NCBI GenBank assembly: GCA_036924085.1
Contig: JAVGWX010000012.1
Coordinates: 3,031,099 to 3,095,098 of the forward strand
Source of the DNA: Ariolimax columbianus
Taxonomy: Eukaryota > Mollusca > Gastropoda > Stylommatophora > Arionidae
Direction of reading: 5' to 3'
Length of the DNA stretch: 64,000 nucleotides
Shown here: positions 55,735 through 64,000 of the stretch, piece by piece
Layout: each line of letters opens with the position of its first letter
How positions within the stretch are numbered: position 1 is the stretch's first letter
Notes under the pieces: generated by a model
The model's database searches: none
The model's input: only the letters and a program-made list of their open reading frames with translations
What the model was told of the DNA's origin: nothing
Translations under genes and position numbers: made by a program

Positions 55735-56130
55735 GCAGAATTCATCAAGACATAACATAACATGGCATGATATAACATATAACATGACATGATATGAGAT
55801 AACATACAATAACATTCCATGATACAATATCAAAATATATGGCACTAACATAACGTACCACTACATATCATGACATAACACAACGCACTCTATCACTACA
55901 TACACAGACATACCATAATGTAACATAACACTAAATCATTAACAAAACATAACATTACATATCACTATAACATGACATAACTTAACATAACATAACGTAA
56001 TGTTTTACTACATATCATGGGATAGCATAACGTGACACAACATAACAGAAAAATGCATAACATAACAGAACATGCCGCGACATAATTTACCTTACATGCA
56101 TTTACACAACATAACAGAACATAACATAAT
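55735..56130. repeat. Degenerate ACATAACATA short repeat
   Basis: Irregular arrays of acataacat, tgacataac and accataac. Confidence 0.88.
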
Positions 56131-56396
56131 AGCGATAAAGGTAATGAGTCACATCGAACAGTCCATCTATTTTCTTCAGGCCTAGAAGGGTACCGTTCAG
56201 ACAGAGAGGCCTGGTGTAATGCGGGTGTCTTCGATTATGACGTTGTTGAAGGTTTCCAATCACGTAAAGAAATATGTGCTGAGGCCATTGATTTGGAGGA
56301 TGCGTACTTCTGGACGGATCGGATTGTAGAACACTGGCCTCGTCCCTTCCTGATTACCTGGAGTTCTTGTGGTCTTCCTCAAAGAAAAGTCGTTCT

Positions 56397-56625
56397 TAGG
56401 TGTGGTCGCTGGGTATAAGAACTGGGGTTTGGTCGCTGGGTGTCAGAACTGGGGTGTGGTCGCTGGGTATCAGAACCGGGAAGGGGTCGCTGGGTGTCAG
56501 AACCGAGGTGTGGTCGCTGGGTATCAGAACCGGAAAGGGGTCGTTGGGTGTCAGAACCGGGGTGTGGTCGCTGGGCATCAGAACCGGGGTGGGATCGCTG
56601 GGTGTCAGAACCAACAGCGATAATC
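56397..56625. repeat. 27-bp minisatellite, about 8 copies, inside LINE RT
   Basis: Core gtcgctgggtatcagaaccg then gggtgtg. The unit continues the LINE codons for VVLRCGRW, and on exit the frame returns to the LINE motif ITGFSQGSSLS. Two alternating forms occur, tat-cag and tgt-cag. Confidence 0.95.
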
Positions 56626-56817
56626 ACTGGCTTCTCGCAGGGATCGTCTTTATCTCAAATGCTGTTCAATGTGTACTAGACTGGCATTTTCGGTGAGCAG
56701 ATAACTACGGACAATGGTAGGAATTTTCTGTACGCGGACGATGTCCTGGTATACCGTCGAGGGAGTCAGCGGGAGCAGATCTCAGAAGAGCTACAAGAAA
56801 AGGTCAACCACATTGGT

Positions 56818-57842
56818 AAATGGGGTAGAGAATCTGGGGCATTGCTATAACCGACAAAGTCTGTGACGACATGGGGTAGAGAATCTGGGGCATTGCTATA
56901 ACCGACAAAGTCTGTGACGACATGGGGTAGAGAATCTGGGGCATTCCTATAACCGATAAAGTCTGTGACGACATGGGGTAGAGAATCTGGGGCATTGCTA
57001 TAACCGACAAAGTCTGTGACGACATGGGGTAGAGAATCTGGGGCATTGCTATAACCGACAAAGTCTGTGACGACATGGGGTAGAGAATCTGGGGCATTGC
57101 TATAACCGACAAAGTCTGTGACGACATGGGGTAGAGAATCTGGGGCATTGCTATAACCGACAAAGTCTGTGACGATATGGGGTACAGAATCTGGGGCATT
57201 GCTATAACCGACAAAGTCTGTGACGACATGGGGTAGAGAGTCTGGGGCATTGCTATAACCGATAAAGTCTGTGACGACATGGGGTAGAGAATCTGGGGCA
57301 TTGCTATAACCGACAAAGTCTGTGACGACATGGTGTAGAGAATATGGGGCATTGCTATAACCGACAAAGTCTGTGACGACATGGGGTAGAGAATATGGGG
57401 CATTGCTATAACCGACAAAGTCTGTGACGACATGGGGTAGAGAATCTGGGGCATTGCTATAACCGACAAAGTCTGTGACGACATGGGGTAGAGAATCTGG
57501 GGCATTGCTATAACCGACAAAGTCTGTGACGACATGGGGTAGAGAATCTGGGGCATTGCTATAACCGACAAAGTCTGTGACGACATGAGGTACAGAATCT
57601 GGGGCATTGCTATAACCGACAAAGTCTGTGACGACATGGGGTAGAGAATCTGGGGCATTGCTATAACCGGCAAAGTCTGTGACGACATGGGGTAGAGAAT
57701 ATGGGGCATTGCTATAACCGACAAAGTCTGTGACGACATGGGGTAGAGAATCTGGGGCATTGATTAATCCGACAAAGTCTGTGACGACATGGGGTAGAGA
57801 ATCTGGGGCATTGCTATAACCGACAAAGTCTGTGACGACAGG
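56818..57842. repeat. 51-bp minisatellite, about 20 copies, inside LINE RT
   Basis: Units contain tggggtagagaatctggggc, attgctataaccgacaaagt and ctgtgacgaca. The first unit is the LINE sequence for KWGRESGALL.PTKSVT, just after YADD. The period is 17 codons, so a minus frame of 408 codons (VVTDFVGYSNAPDSLPH repeats) is open; it is not a gene. Confidence 0.96.
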
Positions 57843-58195
57843 GTTCTCTTTGAACAATAATATCGTCCACACATCGTTACCACCGTTAAACTCACCCTGG
57901 TCACAAGTAGAGGGATCCCACACATTGACATTTTTGGGAGTACTCTTTAACAGAGGTCTAGGGTTCAAGGAACATGCCGAACCCATCATCATCTGAGTCC
58001 GTAAAGGTATGGCGGCAACGAGCCTGATGGCTGCGGTTGACTGTGCACAGAGGCTCTTATTGATGTTATTTCAGGGGTTCGTCCTTTTCGTAATAAAATA
58101 TGTTCTCACAATTCTGACGGCTAGCATGATGCTGCTGGAAAGACTGGACAAGATTCAGAATGACGCAATGAGAACCATTTCCGGTTGTTAAAAAG

Positions 58196-58340
58196 GCACG
58201 GCCATACCTGCCATAAGGCTTCTGTCGGAAATGCCAACTGTGGGGTTTAGGGGGCAGATGTGGCAGGTTGCAGAAGAGACACGGCAATAACTGACATGAG
58301 GTTTCTGTTGGACCTGCCAACTGTGGGGTTTAGGCTCCAG
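58196..58340. repeat. About 75-bp tandem duplication inside the LINE
   Basis: The segment gccaactgtggggtttaggg..cagatgtg (58225-58265) recurs at 58315-58345, each preceded by an acggc-type and ttctgt block. Two copies of the codons for LLDLPTVGF. Confidence 0.8.
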
Positions 58341-58790
58341 ATGTGTCAGACTCGAGCTTACCTCCACATCAGCACCAACGAAAAGCATCTGTTCCATCCG
58401 GAGAAATGCACAAGACTTGTAAAGAGCAATCGTGGATGGGTCAGGCTGAGGCAGCTGTGCAAAGGGCGTATGCGTTGGGTGATATAACGCATGGCGAAGA
58501 ATGGATGAGATTACCTGAGAATTTCCTGAAGACTTTTCATGTGATTGAGATTTCACCTGACAGAGTGGGTGTTCAGCTCAATCCCGTTAATGTGGTGTCG
58601 GAGGTTAATGTTTTGATCAGTAAACACGCCACAGATGATCATGGCATTATCTACACTGATGGATCCGTCATCCGTTGGTTGGGAAGCGCATGTGCCTTCA
58701 CGGCTCAGAGGTGTGGGAAAACGATCAAGAAGAAGTCTGTGGCTTTTGCGGTGACCAAAAGCAGTCCGACAATGTAGATCATAGTGGCAC

Positions 58791-59486
58791 ACATGTGGGC
58801 ATCTTCAGTGGTTCAAAGACGATGCATAGGAAGGTGGAATCAGGTTGTGCGCGGCGCCAGGTGTTAGAGTCGGTAGGGCGGTCAAGGTTGTGCGCGGGGC
58901 CAGGTGTTAGAGTCGGTAGGGCGGTCAAGGTTGTGTGCTCATTGGTCATTGCATTCTGTTTTTTGTTTCGTGCAGTCTATCTCTATTTTGGGATGATTCT
59001 CTGTTCTGCGATGCGGGCCCTGTGCGTTATGACAGTGCGGCAGGTTGAGCGGATAGGAGCAGCTATTGCTTTAGCGACATCTTCAATGAGGAAACTGTTT
59101 AGCGATATTTTCAGGGAGTCTTTATATCTCTCACCCCCCACCCCTCCCCCCCCCCCTTTTCTCCGTTTTTCCCGTCGAGTGTTTACCTTTGCTAAGCTAA
59201 GTGTCCAGCAGCTGCTTAAAGACGCGTTTATCGAGCATGTAAACAATATCTCGGTCCATTTTGCTTGGGCTCTCCGCAGAAGCGTTAGGATATCTGAGAG
59301 CATGCCCGGGTGGAGCACATCAAAGTTGTGTCGTGTCTTATCAGGTGATCGCGAACAGAGCGTCGACAACAGCACATGCGAAAATAGTTGATATTCTTAA
59401 GACATCTTTAATAGACTATTGATGTGACCCTGACCCATGGAAGGGTCTCCCTATAGCAGCAATTGATTTGGCAGCCATATTGGGGA
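58791..59486. other. LINE tail and unassigned sequence
   Basis: Contains a 45-bp tandem duplication at about 58845-58935 (gttgtgcgcggggccaggtg) and a C-rich run near 59132-59155. Open frames on both strands are unrecognised. Confidence 0.45.
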
Positions 59487-59780
59487 TCTGAAAGTCTATA
59501 TTAATTGGCTGGGTTACTGTCAAGCCCTGTTGGGGATCTGAAAGTCTATATTTATTGGCTGGGGTACTGTCAAGCCCTGTTGGGGATCTGAAAGTCTATA
59601 TTAATTGGCTGGGGTACTGTCAAGCCCTGTTGGGGATCTGAAAGTCTATATTAATTGGCTGGGGTACTGTCAAGCCCTGTTGGGGATCTGAAAGTCTATA
59701 TTTATTGGCTGGGGTACTGTCAAGCCCTGTTGGGGATCTGAAAGTCTATATTTATTGGCTGGGGTACTGTCAAGCCCTGT
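59487..59780. repeat. 50-bp minisatellite, about 6 copies
   Basis: Units contain tgttggggatctgaaagtct, atattaattggctggggtac and tgtcaagccc. Nearly identical; one a/t site (attaatt/atttatt). Confidence 0.96.
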
Positions 59781-59828
59781 AACAGGCATATGTAAATGGT
59801 GGTCCTGTACAGTGATGCTTGGTTTATG

Positions 59829-60345
59829 ATATGGTTTCTTGGAAGGCAGTTAGAAACATTTGATTTGGTTTCTTGGAAGGCAGTTAGAAACATTTGATTT
59901 GGTTTCTTGGAATGCAGTTAGAAACATTTGATTTGGTTTCTTGGAAGGCAGTTAGAAACATTTGATTTGGTTTCTTGGAAGGCAGTTAGAAACATTTGAT
60001 TTGGTTTCTTGGAAGGCAGTTAGAAACATTTGATTTATTTTCTTGGAATGCAGTTAGAAACATTTGATTTGGTTTCTTGGAAGTCAGTTAGAAACATTTG
60101 ATTTGGTTTCTTGAAAGGCAGTTAGAAAAATTTGATTTGGTTTCTTGGAAGGCAGTTAGAAACATTTGATTTGGTTTCTTGGAAGGCAGTTAGAAACATT
60201 TGATTTGGTTTCTTGGAAGGCAGTTAGAAACATTTGATTTGGTTTCTTGGAAGGCAGTTAGAAACATTTGATTTGGTTTCTTGGAAGGCAGTTAGAAACA
60301 TTTGATTTGGTTTCTTGGAAGGCAGTTAGAAACATTGGATTTGTT
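59829..60345. repeat. 34-bp minisatellite, about 15 copies
   Basis: Core ggtttcttggaaggcagtta followed by gaaacatttgattt. Confidence 0.96.
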
Positions 60346-60409
60346 TAGCTAAACCCTTTTAATGTTCTTCTTTTGCACTCAGTTAGTTTAGTTACACCAC
60401 GTGTTCAAA

Positions 60410-60640
60410 CTTAGCAATACGTTGATTTAGCTAAGGCATATCCGCTCTCTCTCTTGCAGTAAATGTATTTAGCTAAGTCATCTCCGCTCTCTTTGACAAA
60501 AAGTTGAATTAGCTAAGTCATCACAGCTATCTCTTTGACTGTAAGGTGAATTAGCTAAGTCATCTTCACTCTCTCTTTGGCAGTAAGTTGATTTAGCTAA
60601 GTCATCTCCACTCTCTCTTTGGCAGTAAGTTGGTCTACCT
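60410..60640. repeat. 42-bp degenerate tandem repeat, about 5 copies
   Basis: Core gatttagctaagtcatctcc then ctctctctttggcagtaagtt. Confidence 0.88.
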
Positions 60641-60649
60641 GACGAGAAA

Positions 60650-61440
60650 AGTATATGATAGTAGATTTCTGTGTCGAGACACGTATGTAACGATATAAGT
60701 TTAGGACGAGAGAAGTCTGTGTCGAGATAAGAATGTGACAAGAAAAAGCTAATATGGAGAGACGTTAGAGACGAGAGAAGTCTATGCCGCGAGATAAGAT
60801 ACATATGTGTCGAGATAAGTCTATATCGAGATAATTTAATAACGATAGAAGAATGTGACGAGAGAAGTATCTGACGAGAGAGGTCTGTGATTAGAGTAAC
60901 GTGTGACGAGTGAGGTCTGTAATGAGAGTAGCATGTGAATGGTCACATGAAGTCTTTGATGAGAGAAGTATGTGATGAGATAATTGTCATGAGAGTACTA
61001 GATGAGGAAAGAAGTCTTTGATGAGAAAAGTCTTTGGTGAGAGAAATATGTGATGAGATAATTATATGAAGATAGAAGGATGGGACGAGAGAAGTATGTG
61101 ACCTAATAAGTATGTGACGAAACACGTCTTTCAAAGATAATTATGTGACGAGATACTGATGTGACGAGATACGTGTGTCGAGATAGGACTGTGCCAGATA
61201 AGAATGTCACGAAAGAAGTATGTGTCGCGATAAGTATATGGCGAGAGAGATATGTGTCGTTATAAGTATGTGACGAGATACGTATGTGACGAGATAATTC
61301 TCTGGCGATATAAGTATGTGACAAAAGAAGTATGGGATGAGAGACGTATGTGATGAGAGAATTATGTTATGAGTGAAGTTTGTGACGAAAAAAGTGTGTG
61401 ACGAGAGGTCTATGTCGAGATAAGTATGTCACGAGATATC
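60650..61440. repeat. Degenerate 14-16-bp repeat
   Basis: Loose repeats of gtatgtgacgagataa and gagagaagtatgtg with many variants. No gene. Confidence 0.85.
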
Positions 61441-64000
61441 TTCTTCTTCTGCGTACGCAGTCAGACAGTAACCATTATTTTTTCGAAAAAAGCGGCGGTC
61501 ATCCTGAGGCTCTGGCCACTGCCATAGAGCTTGTCTTGCAGTTCCACTGGTAATTGCCACATCTGCTCTCTCTGATCCTCGTATGTCGGGCAGTTCTGCA
61601 GCAGATGTTCAGTGCTCATTTTACCAGTACCGCACGGGCATTCGTCGGTACACCCTATCTTCAATTTGTTGAATAGGTGGTACCTCAGTCTGTTGTGGCC
61701 AGTGCGAAGTCTGAAGACAACGACCTGCTCTCTTCGGTTCAACTGGTAATAGGCATCGTTTTTGGTGTAACCAGTATGTTCGGTTTCCCATTTGGTCATG
61801 TATCTGGCTTTGATAAGCCGTTTTGACTCTTCGTACGTCATAATGGTATCTGTTTGTGGTAGTCTTGCACCTTCTTTTGCCAGTCTGTCTGCCTCCTCGT
61901 TGCCTTGGATGTTGCAGTGTGACGGAACCCACTGTACCACTACCCTTTTTGGTGCGGACTGCTGGCACAGTTTGCAGAGTGCTGCTCTTAAGTCATTAAG
62001 CTCAGTGTTTTTCTGGCTTTTTAGCGCTGTGACTACGGCGAGAGCATCTGTCAGCAGGACTATATGGCTCTCATTTTCACTGTGTGTCACCATTTCTTCC
62101 ACTGCCGCCCTCAGTGCCTCTGCCTCCGCTCTGAAATTGCTTGTGTACTTACCAGTAGCGAATGACAGTGTTATTTTTCTGCCATTTGGTAGGTTCAGGA
62201 ATGCTCCTGCCCCTCCGTTCTGTGTAGTGTTTGTTACAGAACCGTCGGTGTATGCATGGGTCCAGTCCATGCTTGGGTAGCTTTTCGTTATGAAGCTTAG
62301 GGTAGTGTCTCTCCTTTCTTTTTCAGTCTGGCAGTTTTTGTTTGCAATACCTGGTATATTTTCTACCACCTCTGGAAATATATCCTGCCTCCAGGTAGGT
62401 TTTCGTACAGTAGTGATAGGTTTTGGTGTTGTTAGTGCGTTTATGGGATCTTCGTGCATCTTTGCTTTGGCTATTTCTGCAAAGTTTCTCCGCTTTAGTT
62501 TCCCATTTCCCAAATTGTTTAGTCTCTGGTACATTGGATGGTCCGTCAGTCTTCGGAGTTTCTCTGACTGCAGCTGGGCTCTGCAGTCTCTTCTATCGGT
62601 CATGGATTGCAGTTTTGTAATCTTTTCAAGTTCTACAATTGGCGTTGACTTCATGCCACCTGTTATAATTCCCATGGCTTGGTTTTGAAGTTTGTTAACT
62701 TTATCGAAGTTCGCCTTCGCTGCTGTTGTCCATGCCGCAATGCCATACTCGAGAACTGGTCTCACTCTTCCAGTGTACAGTTTCTTTAGTATGCCTTCGT
62801 CTGCTCCCCAGCTTGTGCCAGCAAGTTTCCTCATGATTGCCATTCTTTCTCTGGCTTTCATTCGGTTTCTCTCAATCTGACTTTTCCATGTCATGCGCCG
62901 ATCAAATGTGACTCCCAGATAGGTTGGGTTGTCGTTTGGCTGCAGGATTTTGCCATTTAGACTTAATTTGGTACTTTGGGGTTTTAATGAAAGCGAGAAT
63001 ATTGTGCATGTGGTTTTCTCCTCGTTTATTTTGACCAGCCATGAGTTCGCCCACTCTTCCAGCGATGTTAGGGCCGTCTGCATCCGATTTCTTGCTATGG
63101 TGAGATTCTTTTCAGAGGTCCACATAGCCAGATCGTCTGCAAACATTGAGCTATGGACTCTTCTTGGTATATTCTCTGTAATGTCGTTTATATATACCAG
63201 GAAGAGTGTGGGTGACAATACTCCCCCTTGGGGTACTCCCTGCTCGAGTGTCACCTTTTTGCTCATCTGCCCTTGTACTTGGACTCTGGCCGTTCTTTGT
63301 TTGAGGTAGTGGTTGATCCACTTGTACATCTTCCCACAGACATCACTTCTTCTTAGCTTGACTCTAAGTCCGTCCTTCCAGACTTTGTCAAATGCCTTTT
63401 CCAGATCCACCCAAACAGCTACTGTGTGTTTCTGTGCCTGGTACGCATCTTCTATCTCCTGGGCTATGAGGATGACCTGGTCCTCAGTGGATCTGTGCTG
63501 TCTAAAGCCGGCTTGCTGTGGAATTAGTATTCGTTTTTCTTCCAGATGCCACATCAGTCTGGTGTTTATCATCCGTTCCATCAGCTTGCCGACACAGCTC
63601 AGTAGGCTGATGGGCCTGTATCCATTTGGATCTGTTTTATCCTTTCCTGTTTTTGGTACTGGTACCAGTATTGCGTCTTTCCATGCCTGGGGTACAATAC
63701 CCCTTTTCCAGCTTTGGTTCAGGACTGATAGTAGTTTCCTATTCGCTGTTTGGCCCAGCCCCATCAGCATTTCGTTTGTTATCCCGTCTTTTCCGGGAGA
63801 TTTCCTTTTCTTTAGTGTTCTCATAGCCTCTTCCATTTCGCGCATTGTTAGTTTGGCCATCATGTGCTCTTCGGGAGCCGTATTTATGTTTTCGTGTCCC
63901 TTTAGCTCTTCGCTAATGTCTGTATGCTTATCTGCAGGGACCTCGATGTGGTTTGCTCTGGCATAGTGATCGACAAAGGCGTTTGCGGCTTTCTTACCTG
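61441..64000 (-). mobile_element. I/Jockey-type LINE (copy B), intact 3' part, continues past the window
   Basis: Same family as copy A. It has an uninterrupted coding frame (next entry) and a 3' end with a short UTR and AGAAGAAGAAG tail at 61442-61455. The 5' end, where an endonuclease and ORF1 would be expected, lies beyond 64000. It is the best candidate in the window for an autonomous or recently active element. Confidence 0.92.
61461..64000 (-). CDS. Retrotransposon ORF2 polyprotein: RT, RNase H, zinc knuckle (5' partial)
   Basis: The frame is open from the window edge (KKAANAFVDHYARANHIEVP) to a stop at 61461, about 846 codons. From the Met at 63863: pre-RT KRKSPGKDGITNEML; RT with GYRPISLLSCVGKLMERMIN, QAGFRQHRSTEDQVI, VWVDLEKAFDKVW, GVPQGGVLSPTLFLVYINDI and catalytic SSMFADDLAMW (residue about 245). 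Thumb with NPTYLGVTFDRRMTWK and RPVLEYGIAAWTTAAKANFD. RNase H (about 515-650) with HAYTDGSV, FRAEAEAL, LLTDALAV and PSHCNIQGNEEADRLAKEGA, so all acidic catalytic positions and the His are present. Zinc knuckle CTDECPCGTGKMSTEHLLQNC near the end. Reverse transcription occurs by target-primed integration in this group. No stop or frameshift in the part visible. Confidence 0.93.
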   Translation of the reverse strand, partial: GKKAANAFVDHYARANHIEVPADKHTDISEELKGHENINTAPEEHMMAKLTMREMEEAMRTLKKRKSPGKDGITNEMLMGLGQTANRKLLSVLNQSWKRGIVPQAWKDAILVPVPKTGKDKTDPNGYRPISLLSCVGKLMERMINTRLMWHLEEKRILIPQQAGFRQHRSTEDQVILIAQEIEDAYQAQKHTVAVWVDLEKAFDKVWKDGLRVKLRRSDVCGKMYKWINHYLKQRTARVQVQGQMSKKVTLEQGVPQGGVLSPTLFLVYINDITENIPRRVHSSMFADDLAMWTSEKNLTIARNRMQTALTSLEEWANSWLVKINEEKTTCTIFSLSLKPQSTKLSLNGKILQPNDNPTYLGVTFDRRMTWKSQIERNRMKARERMAIMRKLAGTSWGADEGILKKLYTGRVRPVLEYGIAAWTTAAKANFDKVNKLQNQAMGIITGGMKSTPIVELEKITKLQSMTDRRDCRAQLQSEKLRRLTDHPMYQRLNNLGNGKLKRRNFAEIAKAKMHEDPINALTTPKPITTVRKPTWRQDIFPEVVENIPGIANKNCQTEKERRDTTLSFITKSYPSMDWTHAYTDGSVTNTTQNGGAGAFLNLPNGRKITLSFATGKYTSNFRAEAEALRAAVEEMVTHSENESHIVLLTDALAVVTALKSQKNTELNDLRAALCKLCQQSAPKRVVVQWVPSHCNIQGNEEADRLAKEGARLPQTDTIMTYEESKRLIKARYMTKWETEHTGYTKNDAYYQLNRREQVVVFRLRTGHNRLRYHLFNKLKIGCTDECPCGTGKMSTEHLLQNCPTYEDQREQMWQLPVELQDKLYGSGQSLRMTAAFFEKIMVTV

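Larger units (their letters stand above)
56160..58790 (+). mobile_element. Jockey-type LINE remnant (RT to RNase H) with three internal expansions
   Basis: Plus-strand order: YDVVEGFQSRKEICAEAIDL and EDAYFWTDRIV (fingers and palm A), VVLRCGRW. The first array is at 56397-56625. Next come ITGFSQGSSLSQMLFNVYT (the GLPQGS.LSPVLFNVYT box), NFLYADDVLVYRRGSQREQ with intact YADD, and KWGRESGAL. The second array is at 56818-57842. Then FLGVLFNRGLGFKEHAEP, LTASMMLLERLDKIQNDAMR, DLPTVGFRLQMCQTRAYLHI after a 75-bp duplication, MGQAEAAVQRAYALGDITHG, and the RNase H start IIYTDGSVIR (58650). Frameshifts, for example near 58400; inactive. It fades out after 58790. Confidence 0.88.

Noticed and set aside
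56766..57992. 408-codon minus-strand frame of VVTDFVGYSNAPDSLPH repeats
   Set aside because: Antisense to a LINE RT whose codons on the plus strand explain the unit; it is an effect of the 51-bp period.

Overview
The window reads as repeat-dominated nuclear DNA of an invertebrate, most likely a mollusc and plausibly a gastropod. The basis is: spliced gene structure (signal-peptide exon, GT-AG introns, AATAAA signal); a single-domain secreted H-type lectin closest in layout to the Helix pomatia agglutinin family; many non-LTR retrotransposon remnants (RTE-like, CR1-like, Jockey/I-like with RNase H); a Tc1/mariner remnant; LTR remnants; and more than thirty minisatellite arrays. Nothing prokaryotic is present. 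The organism assignment is inference.

Layout. 1-4515: LINE remnants carrying minisatellites. 4517-6803: two copies of an LTR-like element. 6930-9775: a decayed LINE and two minisatellites. 10003-15222: TG/GGT simple repeats around two more LTR copies in the opposite orientation. 15295-18835: a CR1-like LINE split by a nested RTE-like LINE. 19080-26057: mostly satellite and minisatellite arrays, including 27 nearly identical 84-bp units. 27435 to about 32.1 kb (perhaps 34.1 kb): a two-coding-exon H-type lectin gene on the minus strand, whose introns hold LINE fragments and arrays. 34449-35288: a deleted mariner element. 35560-42565: RTE-like and CR1-like LINE remnants interrupted by arrays. 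42865-61440: arrays alternating with LINE fragments, including a recent 5'-truncated I/Jockey-type insertion with a 12-bp target-site duplication (44156-45998). 61441-64000: a second, nearly identical copy of that element with an uninterrupted reading frame running off the window.

Two things stand out. First, about a dozen minisatellites have repeat units recognisable as the coding sequence of the LINE in which they lie, so they look as if they were born in place by expansion of a short LINE segment. Second, the same process seems to have hit the lectin gene: a 36-bp unit spanning the end of the signal-peptide exon and the start of its intron is present ten times, reproducing the 5' splice site (TCAG|GTAAGG) in phase. 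Any donor used would splice to the lectin exon in frame and change the N-terminus by multiples of 12 residues.

Most long open frames in the window come from arrays whose unit length is a multiple of three, and are not genes. I support one host protein-coding gene (the lectin), one long retrotransposon frame, and several weak exon or ORF candidates.
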